Assembly (NCBI RefSeq): GCF_013186535.1
Contig: NZ_JABMCZ010000003.1
Coordinates: 310,001-374,000 of the forward strand
Source: Nocardia terpenica
GTDB lineage: Bacteria > Actinomycetota > Actinomycetes > Mycobacteriales > Mycobacteriaceae
Reading direction: 5' to 3'
DNA: 64,000 nucleotides
The notes beneath the pieces were generated by a model, which was not told the origin of the DNA, searched no databases, and saw nothing but the letters and a program-made list of their open reading frames with translations. Position numbers and translations under genes: made by a program. How positions within the stretch are numbered: the first letter of the stretch is position 1; every line of letters begins with the position of its first letter. This document shows, piece after piece, positions 29,635 through 37,700 of the stretch.

Positions 29635-29648
29635 CCTGCGGCCCTGCG

Positions 29649-29730
29649 GTCGGCCTTCCCTATTCCCGGCGTCGGCCTTCCCTGTTCCCGCGTCGGCCTT
29701 CCCTGTTCCCGGCGTGCTTTTGGCCGGGAA
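29649..29730 (-). repeat. Hairpin plus arm array (locus E)
   Basis: Three units of 22, 21 and 22 bp begin with GTCGGCCTTCCCT at 29649, 29671 and 29692. The last runs into the hairpin TTCCCGGC / GTGCTTTTG / GCCGGGAA (29706-29730), which ends one base from the VKOR gene's stop codon. Here the stem is CCCGGC where locus B has TCCGGC, with pairing kept. Confidence 0.82.
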
Positions 29731-29731
29731 C

Positions 29732-30298
29732 TCAGAACAGCGACAACCAATAGCTCTGGAACCGCAGGAACACCAGCAGCAGCACCACCGCGTAGAACAG
29801 CACCACGAAGGTCCAGCGCCATTCCACGATGACGCGCAGCGGGCCGGTCGCGCGGCCGAACAGTTGGTCGGTGACCACGGCCAGCATGATCGGGGTGATG
29901 GTCCAGACCACCATGCAGTACGGGCACAGCGCGTTGATCCGGTACAGGCTCTGGAAGATCAGCCAGCAGATGAATCCGATGCCGAGCACCAGACCCAGCC
30001 ACAGGCCGCCCCAGAACCATTGCGGGAAGCCCGAACCCGCCACGGCGAGCACCGCGATGGTGACCGCCACGGAGAACCCGACCACGCCGATGAGCGGATT
30101 CGGGAAGCCGAAGATGGCCGCCTGATGCGTCGACATCACCGATCCGCACGCCAGCACCGGATTGATGCTGCACGACGGCTTGTAGTCCGGATTCATGAAC
30201 AGCTTGAACCGCTCGACGGTCAGGGTGACCGAGGCGATCCAGCCCGCGAGACCCGCGATCAGCAGGATCCACGCGGAACGTACGGGTGCGGCAATCAC
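29732..30298 (-). CDS. Vitamin K epoxide reductase (VKOR) family protein
   Basis: A 188-residue membrane protein with about five helices. The redox features of bacterial VKOR are present: the outer loop pair in SCSINPVLACGSVM and the active-site CPYC in RINALCPYCMVVW. VKOR passes electrons from DsbA-type oxidases to quinone and thus drives disulfide formation outside the cytoplasm. The start overlaps the stop of the DsbA-like gene as ATGA, so partner proteins are made together, as in the Rv2968c-Rv2969c pair of M. tuberculosis. No thioredoxin domain is fused. Confidence 0.95.
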   Translation of the reverse strand: MIAAPVRSAWILLIAGLAGWIASVTLTVERFKLFMNPDYKPSCSINPVLACGSVMSTHQAAIFGFPNPLIGVVGFSVAVTIAVLAVAGSGFPQWFWGGLWLGLVLGIGFICWLIFQSLYRINALCPYCMVVWTITPIMLAVVTDQLFGRATGPLRVIVEWRWTFVVLFYAVVLLLVFLRFQSYWLSLF

Positions 30299-31074
30299 TT
30301 CGCGGCGGCCTCGATCGACTGCTTCAGCGCGTCGGGCATCAGCTGCTGACCCGAGAGCTGCTTACCGTTCAGGAACACCGTCGGCGTCTGCTGGATGCCG
30401 CTGTTCAGCACGTCCTTGGTGATCTTCTGGACGTACCCGTCGTACTTGTCGGCGGTGATGCACTGTGCGACAGCGGGATCGGTGTAGCCGACCTGCTGGG
30501 TGATCTGCACGATCTTGTCGTCGGGCAGGCCCTTACCACCCTCGGGCGGCTGCTGCTTGTACATCGCGGTCAGCCAGTCCTGGAACTTGGTCGGGTCGGC
30601 GTCGGCCACGCAGTAGGCCGCGTTCGCGCCGCGCGAGGAGTACTTGGTGCCGCCGGAGCTGGCGTCCAGGAACGCGATGACGTTGTACTCCACCGCGGCC
30701 TTACCGGACTTCACCTCGTCGGTGAGCATCTGCCCGTTGGCGGCCTCGAATGCCTGGCAGGCCGGGCACTGCAGGTCGGCGATGACGCGGACGGTCGCCT
30801 TGGCGCCGGGCTTGCCGATCCGGATCGCGCCCTTGTCGGTGATCGAGCCGGTGATCGCATCCGGTGAGGCGGGCTGGGCGGTGACCGACGGCCGCGGTCC
30901 GACATCGTTCTTCTTCGCGTTCTTGATCGCGATGCTGATTCCGATGCCCGCGATGAGTGCGATCAGGACGACCGCCACGCCGATCTGAATCGCGATCGTG
31001 CGCCTGCGATCCCCGCGCTGCACCGAGGCCAGCGCGCTCTTCCCCCGTGGATTGTTGCCCACCTTCGAGTTCAC
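30295..31074 (-). CDS. DsbA-like membrane-anchored thiol oxidoreductase
   Basis: A 259-residue protein with a basic cytoplasmic tail (RGDRRR), one membrane helix (IQIGVAVVLIALIAGIGISI) and an outer thioredoxin-fold domain. The active site is CPAC in VIADLQCPACQAFEA, followed by a helical insert containing GANAAYCVA and TADK, and the cis-Pro loop QQTPTVFLNGK. It introduces disulfides into secreted proteins and is re-oxidised by the VKOR partner encoded next. The GTG at 31074 lies behind AAGGAAGG; one codon earlier is another GTG. Confidence 0.92.
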   Translation of the reverse strand: MNSKVGNNPRGKSALASVQRGDRRRTIAIQIGVAVVLIALIAGIGISIAIKNAKKNDVGPRPSVTAQPASPDAITGSITDKGAIRIGKPGAKATVRVIADLQCPACQAFEAANGQMLTDEVKSGKAAVEYNVIAFLDASSGGTKYSSRGANAAYCVADADPTKFQDWLTAMYKQQPPEGGKGLPDDKIVQITQQVGYTDPAVAQCITADKYDGYVQKITKDVLNSGIQQTPTVFLNGKQLSGQQLMPDALKQSIEAAAK

Positions 31075-31248
31075 CACGCCTTCCTTGATTCGTGCGGACA
31101 CCCGTCTGTGCCGCCCCGATCGTACGGGCCGGCGCCCGACTCGGCGGGGCGGTGTGCCCAGCCACATAATCGCCAGTCAACCTGAGAACTCCTCGAGATT
31201 CCGGTCGACGGCGCATTCCCGCCACCTCGGACCCCTAGTTCGGGGACC

Positions 31249-32097
31249 TCAGGCCCGGCTCAGGCGGCGCTTCTGTTCGTCCACATCGAATTGCGGTGCG
31301 GGCCAGTCCAATTTCAGGTTCTGCAGGGCGTCGATGAGCAGTTCGGTGACGGCCAGGCGGGAGAACCACTTCCGGTCCGAGGGCACGGTGTGCCAGGGGG
31401 CGTGGTCGGTGCAGGTGCGGTCCAGCATGGCCTGATAGGCGTCGTGGTAGGCGGGCCAGAAGGCGCGCTCGTCGATATCGCCCGGGTTGAACTTCCAGTA
31501 CTTGTCGGGGCGGTCCAGCCGCGCGGCCAGCCGCCGCTTCTGCTCCTCCAGCGAGACGAACATGGCCACCTTGACCAGCGTGGTTCCGGCATCGACGAGT
31601 TTGGCCTCGAACTTGTTGATCTCGTCGTAGCGCTTCTCCCACACCGCGGGCGGCACCAGATCGTGCACGCGCACCACCAGCACGTCCTCGTAGTGCGAGC
31701 GGTCGAAGACGCCGATCTGGCCGCCGCGCGGCAGCTTTCGGCGGATGCGCCACAGATAGTGGTGCCGCCGCTCCTCCGCGGTGGGCACCCCGAAGGCGGC
31801 GTGGTCGACGCCCTGCGGATCGACCGACCCGATCACGTGCCGCACGATGCCGCCCTTCCCGGCGGTGTCCATCCCCTGCAGCACCAGCAGCACGCTGCGC
31901 GGATCCCCGGACCGGCCGTTGGCGTACAGCTTCTCCTGCAGGTCCGACAGCACCTCGCGGCGCTCCGCCAGCAGCGCCTCGCCAACCTTCTTGTCGCCCT
32001 TGAACCCGGGCGTGGCCGAGGTATCGATCTTGGCGACATCGACGCCGTCGGCGCGCAGTGCTTTCGGTGCGGGTGTGGACCAGGGAGATTTGGGCAT
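31249..32097 (-). CDS. ppk2: Polyphosphate kinase 2 family protein
   Basis: A 282-residue P-loop enzyme. Walker A is GMDTAGKGG (75-83), Walker B is the FDRSHYED segment (131-138), and the lid module carries paired arginines and the KFNPGDIDERAFWPAYHDAY stretch typical of PPK2. The enzyme transfers phosphate between polyphosphate and nucleotides, normally making GTP or ATP from the diphosphates. Length is close to M. tuberculosis PPK2 (Rv3232c). The ATG was chosen because MPKSPWSTPAPKALRADGVD aligns with family starts. It stands alone, with a hairpin/array locus upstream. Confidence 0.92.
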   Translation of the reverse strand: MPKSPWSTPAPKALRADGVDVAKIDTSATPGFKGDKKVGEALLAERREVLSDLQEKLYANGRSGDPRSVLLVLQGMDTAGKGGIVRHVIGSVDPQGVDHAAFGVPTAEERRHHYLWRIRRKLPRGGQIGVFDRSHYEDVLVVRVHDLVPPAVWEKRYDEINKFEAKLVDAGTTLVKVAMFVSLEEQKRRLAARLDRPDKYWKFNPGDIDERAFWPAYHDAYQAMLDRTCTDHAPWHTVPSDRKWFSRLAVTELLIDALQNLKLDWPAPQFDVDEQKRRLSRA

Positions 32098-32148
32098 GAT
32101 TCGCAGTATGGCCGCGAACGGCGTGTCGCGGGTGTTTTCGCGGGTGTG

Positions 32149-32260
32149 TCCCGGCCAAGAGCATGCCGGGATCACGGGGGCAGCATGCCGGGATGACGGC
32201 GTCTCGTGTTGTTCCCGGCGTGCTGTCTCCGTGTTGTTCCCGGCGTGCTTTTGGCCGGGA
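32149..32260 (-). repeat. Paired inverted hairpins (locus F)
   Basis: TCCCGGC / CAAGAGCAT / GCCGGGA (32149-32171) and, in reverse sense, TCCCGGC / GTGCTTTTG / GCCGGGA (32238-32260) face each other. Between them are fragments of arm units (GCATGCCGGGATGAC, TGTTGTTCCCGGCGTGCT). The second hairpin ends two bases from the EspG-like gene's stop codon and probably terminates that operon. Confidence 0.8.
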
Positions 32261-32262
32261 TC

Positions 32263-32985
32263 TCAGTGGATCCCCGAAAGGGCAAGGAAGCTCGCGGCGA
32301 AATCCGCGTCGTCGACCGGCGTGAGGATCAGGTCGGCGGCCGTGGTGAGCAGGTAGCGGCCGTCGCCCGCGAAGTCGAGCCAGGTGCGGTGCCGGGTGGG
32401 CGGGGGCATCGGGCCGTCGGGGGCGATGGTGATGGTGATGAAGCCGCGCGAGTCGACCGGCTGGCGCAGTTTGCGGCGGAAGCGGGCCGCGCCGCGCGGG
32501 CCGTCGCTCGTCGGCGGGGGCCGGTTCTCGGAGTTCAGCACGGCCTCCTGCGGTTCGCGCATCGCGCCCTGCCGCCCGGCCGGGGCCGAACCGATCGCGT
32601 CCACCAGCCGTTCGCCCACACCGCGCGCGTGACAGACCGTCACCACCACCGCGTCCGGCCGCGCGACCAGGATCCCGGCGTGGTTCTGCTGCACCGCGGC
32701 GAAGGCGAGGATGCGGTCCGGGCCGGGGACCGTGGGATCGGGCGCGGACCGCTCGCCGGAGACGGTGATGGTGGTGGCGTCCACCCGCGCGCACAGCAGC
32801 AGCGCGGCGGTCAGGTGCGGATCGGTGTTGTGCCGGAAGCGCTGGCGCAAACCCAGTGCGGCGACCTCGGATTCGGTGCGGGCGGTGGCCGCGGGAATCA
32901 TGTTTACGGGGTAAGGACGCCGATCCAAACCGGTTTCGGTGGCCCAGACGTGACTGAATTCGTCCGGGGTGAGCACCCACTGCAC
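32263..32985 (-). CDS. EspG-family ESX secretion chaperone
   Basis: A 240-residue protein of the EspG family (type VII secretion). It begins MQWVLTPDEFSHVW, a start shared by EspG proteins, followed by LDRRPYPVNM and a long alpha/beta core (DRILAFAAVQQNHAGILVAR, DAVVVTVCHARGVGERLVDA), ending in DLILTPVDDADFAASFLALS. EspG proteins bind PE/PPE-type substrates in the cytoplasm and hand them to a particular ESX machine. The GTG start overlaps the preceding stop by one base (TAGTG). No ESX core genes such as eccC are nearby, so it must serve a system encoded elsewhere. Confidence 0.8.
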   Translation of the reverse strand: MQWVLTPDEFSHVWATETGLDRRPYPVNMIPAATARTESEVAALGLRQRFRHNTDPHLTAALLLCARVDATTITVSGERSAPDPTVPGPDRILAFAAVQQNHAGILVARPDAVVVTVCHARGVGERLVDAIGSAPAGRQGAMREPQEAVLNSENRPPPTSDGPRGAARFRRKLRQPVDSRGFITITIAPDGPMPPPTRHRTWLDFAGDGRYLLTTAADLILTPVDDADFAASFLALSGIH

Positions 32986-33557
32986 TACCGACGACCCCCA
33001 CCAGATTCGGGCGCCGGGGCGAATCGCGGCACGCGGTCGCCGGAGGCGGGCAGGGTGGCGTTGTAGACGTAGGTCATCACGTCGCGGGCGTCGGCCAGCG
33101 CCGCCGCCGCCTCGAGGTCGTGTTCCATCCGGCGGCGGCCGCCGTGCACGGCCTCGGCGGCCGGGTCCGGCAGCGGCCGGTAGGGTGCCGGGGGCGGCAG
33201 CAGCGCGCCCCGAATCGATTGGGCCGCTTCGGCATTCGAGGCCATCAGGCGATGCAGCGCGGCGCAGGTGGCGGCCGCCGCCAGGCCGCGGGCGACGAAG
33301 TCGCGGGTGACCCGGCGGGTCTGGTCGGCGACCGGGCCGGTCCAGTGCGCGAGCTCGGCCTCGGTGTTCGCGGCGAAGGCGCGAAACGCCCGGTCGATCA
33401 GTTCGGCGTGCCGCCGCCAGGATTCGGCGGCCGCCCCCAGCGCGGCGGGGTCGAGGGTCTCGCGGACGAGCTCCCAGATCTCCTCGTGGGTGTAGGCGCC
33501 GAACACCTCGCGATCGGGCACGAGCGACGGCTCCGCGGCCCCGCGCTCAGCCGCCAT
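32985..33557 (-). CDS. PPE/WXG-like ESX-associated helical protein
   Basis: A 190-residue, almost wholly helical protein. Its first part (HEEIWELVRETLDPAALGAA then ESWRRHAELIDRAFRAF, NTEAELAHWTG) has the helix-turn-helix shape and Trp-containing turns of PPE/WXG100-type secreted proteins; a Pro-rich stretch (LLPPPAPYRPLPDP) follows. The ATG at 33557 overlaps the previous gene by 11 bases; a TTG 30 bases upstream is less likely. Its place directly before an EspG-like gene suggests that it is the EspG client. The family call is by pattern and remains tentative. Confidence 0.6.
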   Translation of the reverse strand: MAAERGAAEPSLVPDREVFGAYTHEEIWELVRETLDPAALGAAAESWRRHAELIDRAFRAFAANTEAELAHWTGPVADQTRRVTRDFVARGLAAAATCAALHRLMASNAEAAQSIRGALLPPPAPYRPLPDPAAEAVHGGRRRMEHDLEAAAALADARDVMTYVYNATLPASGDRVPRFAPAPESGGGRR

Positions 33558-33960
33558 CTCGATTACCCGAAGTAGGTTGCGGGGCAACCGATTCCGGTGC
33601 CATATCCAGGACGGCGCGGGCGGTCGCCTCGGCCTCGTCGTAGCGCTTGCCCGCCGCCAGGTAGGCGGCCTGCAGCATGTGTGCGGTCTGCTGGAATCCG
33701 GCGAGGATGTCGTGTAGTTCCCGGCCCTTGTCGGCGAAGCCGCGCGTGAGCGCCTGCCCGGACGGCAGATTCGGGAATCCGCCGACCGAGGTCACCGGCG
33801 GCTCGACCTCCCAGGCCCGCGCCAGATCCGCGACCAGCCGATCACAGGCATCCACCAGCCCCCGCGCCGCCTCCTCGGCGAGTCCCTCTGCCCCACCGGA
33901 ATCCATTGCGGCGGAAAACAATCGGCGCACGGCCTGCTGCCCGACGTCCGGCGTGGTCAC
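33547..33960 (-). CDS. Small helical protein, probable ESX substrate partner
   Basis: A 137-residue helical protein beginning at a GTG (VTTPDVGQQAVRRLFSAAMD) nine bases behind GGAAGGGGA. Two long amphipathic helices (EGLAEEAARGLVDACDRLVA; ALTRGFADKGRELHDILAGF) are joined by a Pro/Gly-rich turn. Near the end, YDEAE fits the Y-x-x-x-D/E signal found on type VII secretion substrates. There is no clear W-x-G. It is first in a three-gene operon with the PPE-like and EspG-like genes and may pair with the PPE-like protein. This role is inference. Confidence 0.6.
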   Translation of the reverse strand: MTTPDVGQQAVRRLFSAAMDSGGAEGLAEEAARGLVDACDRLVADLARAWEVEPPVTSVGGFPNLPSGQALTRGFADKGRELHDILAGFQQTAHMLQAAYLAAGKRYDEAEATARAVLDMAPESVAPQPTSGNRDGG

Positions 33961-34029
33961 CAGGGATTCCCCTTCCGCTCGCATTGTCGCCCCGGACCTT
34001 ACCCGAGCCCCGCTCCCCGGGCTCGCCAT

Positions 34030-34680
34030 TCATTCCCCGGTGGGCCGGGCCATCGGGCGGGTGGCGCTCACATACTGCAGGAGCCCGTGGACCTCCTGCT
34101 CGATTTCGATCAGCCCGGAGGCGGCGAACAGGGCCGGGAAGGCGTCGATGTCGAACAGGCGCAGGCCGCCCGCCGCGCCGACCAGGGTGCTCACCGCGCC
34201 GAGGAGGGTGGGGGTGCGGTGGCTGGTGCTGAGGGCGATGCGGCCGCCGGGGGCCAGCACCCGGATCAGCTCGCGGGCCGCGACCATGGGCTCGGGGATC
34301 AGGTACAGGGCGCCGAAGCAGCACACCGCGTCGAAGCTCCGGTCGGGGAACGGCAGTCGGCGGGCGTCGCCGCGGACGTACCCGGCGCGGGGACCGGCGT
34401 TGTCGGCCCGGGCCTGCCGCAGCATCGGCTGTGAGAAGTCCAGGCCGATCGCGTAGCCGCCCGGGGGCAGCCGCTCGCTCAGGTAGTGCGTGAAATTGCC
34501 GGGGCCGCAGGCGATGTCGAGCACCGTGCGAGCGTCGGACAGCCGCAGGGTGCGCGCGGCGTCGCGGCGGTCGGCCCGCATGGTGCGCCCGGTGGCGAGG
34601 AAGAACGACGCCGGGCGCCACGCGCGCTCGTACACCGGCGCGAACGCCGGGTGATTCATCGTGCGGCGCGCCAGATTCAC
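34030..34680 (-). CDS. Class I SAM-dependent methyltransferase
   Basis: A 216-residue methyltransferase. Motif I is VLDIACGPGNFTHYLSERLP, motif II ends in IGLDFSQPML, and the substrate-side strand is FDAVCCFGALYLIPEPM, followed by RVLAPGGRIALSTSHRTP. The GTG start overlaps the previous gene's stop as GTGA; an ATG seven codons later is the alternative. It follows the enoyl-reductase-like gene, a pairing seen in lipid-modifying operons of mycobacteria, so a lipid or polyketide substrate is plausible but unproven. Confidence 0.85.
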   Translation of the reverse strand: MNLARRTMNHPAFAPVYERAWRPASFFLATGRTMRADRRDAARTLRLSDARTVLDIACGPGNFTHYLSERLPPGGYAIGLDFSQPMLRQARADNAGPRAGYVRGDARRLPFPDRSFDAVCCFGALYLIPEPMVAARELIRVLAPGGRIALSTSHRTPTLLGAVSTLVGAAGGLRLFDIDAFPALFAASGLIEIEQEVHGLLQYVSATRPMARPTGE

Positions 34681-35948
34681 CCGTCCGACCGCCCGTCGAT
34701 GCGGTCCACCGCGACGGTCAGGCCCGCCCGGCGCAGCCGCGCGGTGAGCGCGTCGCCCATGGCCGCGGCCGGGGTGAGAATGCCCGCCAGCTCCGGCAGC
34801 TCGTCGAAGGCCAGGCACAGGCCGGATTCGCCGAGCATGACCGAGGTGGCCTGATACCCCGGATCGCCCTGCCCGGCGAAGGTGCACACATACTTCGCGC
34901 CGGAGGTGGTGTGCGCGAACGTCTTCATCGTGAACCAGCCACTGCGCCTGCTGTTCTCGCTCGGACCGGTGCCCGGCTTGGGCAGCATCCGGTCCAGCAG
35001 GCGGCGGCCCGCCCGTACCCGCGACAGCAGCGCGCCCGCCACCATCGTCGCCGCGATGCCGCCCGCGATCCCGGCCGCCACCAGCGGCGCGGCGGGGGAC
35101 TTCCCGGCGCTCATCACCTCGCGGTAGCGGAAGTTCTTGCCGTACACCCAGCCCAGCAGGCCGTTGCTGCGCCGCACGATCTTGGTGTTGTGGGCGGCCA
35201 TCACGAACGTGGCCACCCAGCCGTCCAGGCTGGGATCGATCGCGGACGCGCGCTGCAGCGCCTGATCGGTCTGGCGGCCCACGTCCGGATCCATCGACCG
35301 GTCCGGGCTCAGCGAATACGGATGCGACAGCACCGACGCCTTGGCCGGATCGGCGGCGACGGCCTCCATCATGGCCCGGCCGGAGTCGATGGTGCCGCCG
35401 CTGGCGCCGCCCTTGAGCCAGGCCACCAGCGTGGTGTCGGTCAGCTCGCCGGTGTTGTCGGCGAGCGTGCGCCGATACAGCTGATACACGCTCAGATCCG
35501 ACGGAATCGAGTCGTAGCCACAGGAATTCACGATCTTCGCGCCGGACGCCAGGGCCTGGTCGTGGTAGCGGTCGATGCTCTCGCGGACGAACAGCGCCTC
35601 GCCGGTCAGGTCGGCGTAGTGGGTGCCCGCCCGCGCGCACGCCTGCACCAGCGGCAGGCCGTAGCGCAGGTACGGGCCGACGGTGGTGACGACCACCCGG
35701 GTGCGCGCCGCGAGCCCGTCCAGCGCCGCCTGATCCGACGAATCCGCCACCAGCAGCGGCCAATTCGCCGCCGCGGGGCCCAGCTCGTCGCGGACCGCGG
35801 TCAGTTTCTCCGGGGAGCGACCGGCCAGGGCGATGCGGGCGCCGTCCGGCGCCGCGCCCGCCAGATATTCGGCGGTCAGCCTGCCGACGAAACCGGTCGC
35901 TCCGAACAGCACGACATCGAATTCCCTGTCTGCCACTGCATTTCCCAT
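34677..35948 (-). CDS. Trans-acting enoyl reductase / saccharopine dehydrogenase-like protein
   Basis: A 423-residue NAD(P)-binding protein. The Rossmann start is DREFDVVLFGATGFVGRLTA followed by IALAGRSPEKL, then VVVTTVGPYLRYGLPLVQAC and GTHYADLTGE, then SCGYDSIPSDL. This is the group containing Rv2449c and the trans-acting enoyl reductase Rv2953, which reduces polyketide intermediates. A hydrophobic segment near residue 300 (PLVAAGIAGGIAATMVAGAL) suggests membrane association. It is 13 bases after the UbiB-like gene and overlaps the methyltransferase start, forming an operon. Confidence 0.88.
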   Translation of the reverse strand: MGNAVADREFDVVLFGATGFVGRLTAEYLAGAAPDGARIALAGRSPEKLTAVRDELGPAAANWPLLVADSSDQAALDGLAARTRVVVTTVGPYLRYGLPLVQACARAGTHYADLTGEALFVRESIDRYHDQALASGAKIVNSCGYDSIPSDLSVYQLYRRTLADNTGELTDTTLVAWLKGGASGGTIDSGRAMMEAVAADPAKASVLSHPYSLSPDRSMDPDVGRQTDQALQRASAIDPSLDGWVATFVMAAHNTKIVRRSNGLLGWVYGKNFRYREVMSAGKSPAAPLVAAGIAGGIAATMVAGALLSRVRAGRRLLDRMLPKPGTGPSENSRRSGWFTMKTFAHTTSGAKYVCTFAGQGDPGYQATSVMLGESGLCLAFDELPELAGILTPAAAMGDALTARLRRAGLTVAVDRIDGRSDG

Positions 35949-35961
35949 CTGATCGGGTGAA

Positions 35962-37458
35962 TTACGCCTTGCCGCGACGTTTTCCGGAGGTCGGCTTCTT
36001 GCGGGTGGCCGAGCGCTTGGGTGGGGTGGGGCGCTGGGCCAGCCAGGCATGGTGGGCCTTGCCCAGTTCGGTGACCGGCGGGTCGCCGTAGAGCCATTCG
36101 CGGGCGATGCGATGCCAGTTCGCGGTCGCCTCCAATTGGCCGAGCACGCCGAAGGTGAGGAAGTCCGCCCGCCGGGAGAACAGATGCTCCGGCGGCAGAT
36201 TCTGCTGTTTCATGCCCGCGTACTCGCCCGCCCGCGGGTCGACGGCGAGCACGAAGGCGCCGCTGGCCAACTCGGGCGTAATGGTCAGGTCCTGATCGAT
36301 CAGCGCCCACTCGCACGCGGCCAGCACGTATTCCAGACAGTCCTCGGGCGTGATCTCCTCCGGGGTTTCGATGACGCCGTGGTCGATCATCAACTGCCGC
36401 AGGTCCTCCGCGCGTTCCTCGCAGGCCGCCCGGATGCAGACCAGCTCGAACCGCACGTGCTCGGGATCCATCCGGTTGAAAAGTCCGAAGTCCAGGAAGG
36501 CCACCCGGCCGTCGTCGCCGAGCAGCAGATTGCCCGGATGCGGGTCGCCGCAGAACTCGTTGAAGGTGAACAGCGATCCGACGTAGAAGCGGTAGATGAT
36601 CTCGCCGATGCGGTTGCGCTGCGCGGCGGGCAGCTGCCGGATCTCCTCGAAGCCGCGGCCGGGAAAGTACTCGCTGACAAGGACCCGGGTGCTGGACAGC
36701 TCGGGCATGGTCGTGGGCACCACGATGAACGGGTGGTCGGCGTACAGGTCGGCGATCTCGCGCTGGGTCCTCGCCTCGGCGACGTAGTCGAGTTCGCTCT
36801 CCAGATTCAGCCGCAGCTCGTCGAGCACGGCCGGGGTGACCCACGGCATCGCGGTCTGTAGCACGCGCCGGAACATGGCCAGGTTCTTCAGATCCGCGCG
36901 CACGGCCGCGTCGATGCCCGGGTACTGCACCTTCACCGCGACCCGGCGGCCGTCGTGCAGGCGGGCCCGATACACCTGGCCGATGGAGGCGGCGGCGATG
37001 GGTTCCGGCTCGAATTCGGCGAACACCTTCTCGAGCGGGTGGCCGAAATCCTCCTCGATCACCGCGCACATGGTCTCGAAGGAGACCTCGGGGGCGCTGT
37101 CGCGCAGCACGGCCAGCCGGCGCTGGAAGCGCTCACGGTGTTCGGGCGGAACGAGATCCAGGTCGAGCACCGACAGCATCTGGCCGAGCTTCATGGCGAC
37201 GCCCTTCATGGTGCCCAGCACCATGACCATCTGCTCGGTGGCGCGGATCATCGACTCCTCGGCCATCCGCGCCCGCACCGCCTCGGAGCGCCCCCGCATC
37301 GAGCGCCGGGTGCGCTGCGCGCGAATGACGTTGCCCGCCACGGCCACGCCGAGCTTCGTGCCCCGGGCAATCCGAGACGTAGGCAACTCCTTGGGCAAGT
37401 GCTGTTCCGCCTCTCCGCGTTTTCTGCCATACAGGTCGGGTGCCGCGCGGGTGGTCAC
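35962..37458 (-). CDS. ABC1/UbiB-family atypical kinase
   Basis: A 498-residue protein of the UbiB/ADCK group. The KxGQ motif is AMKLGQMLSVLDLDLVPPE, the Ala-rich loop that replaces the P-loop is AAASIGQVYRARL, the lysine strand is VAVKVQYPGID, the catalytic loop GDPHPGNLLL and the metal loop FLDFGLFNR. The C-terminal 40 residues are Lys/Arg/Pro-rich. Such kinases support quinone synthesis or lipid metabolism. The product has no C-terminal membrane helices of the kind seen in E. coli UbiB. It is first in an operon with the enoyl-reductase-like and methyltransferase genes. Confidence 0.92.
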   Translation of the reverse strand: MTTRAAPDLYGRKRGEAEQHLPKELPTSRIARGTKLGVAVAGNVIRAQRTRRSMRGRSEAVRARMAEESMIRATEQMVMVLGTMKGVAMKLGQMLSVLDLDLVPPEHRERFQRRLAVLRDSAPEVSFETMCAVIEEDFGHPLEKVFAEFEPEPIAAASIGQVYRARLHDGRRVAVKVQYPGIDAAVRADLKNLAMFRRVLQTAMPWVTPAVLDELRLNLESELDYVAEARTQREIADLYADHPFIVVPTTMPELSSTRVLVSEYFPGRGFEEIRQLPAAQRNRIGEIIYRFYVGSLFTFNEFCGDPHPGNLLLGDDGRVAFLDFGLFNRMDPEHVRFELVCIRAACEERAEDLRQLMIDHGVIETPEEITPEDCLEYVLAACEWALIDQDLTITPELASGAFVLAVDPRAGEYAGMKQQNLPPEHLFSRRADFLTFGVLGQLEATANWHRIAREWLYGDPPVTELGKAHHAWLAQRPTPPKRSATRKKPTSGKRRGKA

Positions 37459-37597
37459 AGGTCCTGCGTCGTGCAGGTGGCTGAGTTCCGGGAGTACCCG
37501 GCGAGTTACCCATGTACGCGCGAAATCTGTCGGCCAGTTTGTTCTCTAACAGGCTCGCCGATCATGGGAGTTGCGGTCAAGGGCATGCGCCCACGCC

Positions 37598-37693
37598 GCC
37601 CCGGCGTGCGCCTTACTCGGTCCCGGCATGCGGTCTTACTCGGTCCCGGCATGCTTTTGGCCGGGACCCCCTTCCGCCGAAAGCACGCCGGAA
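37598..37693 (-). repeat. Hairpin plus arm array (locus G)
   Basis: Two 23-bp units ending CTTACTCGG (37598, 37621) lead into GGTCCCGGC / ATGCTTTTG / GCCGGGACC (37642-37668), a nine-bp stem. A decayed reverse copy (TTCCG..CGCCGGAA, 37672-37693) ends eight bases from the TetR gene's stop codon. The rest of the gap to the UbiB gene (37459-37597) shows nothing else recognisable. Confidence 0.8.
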
Positions 37694-37700
37694 ACGGCGA

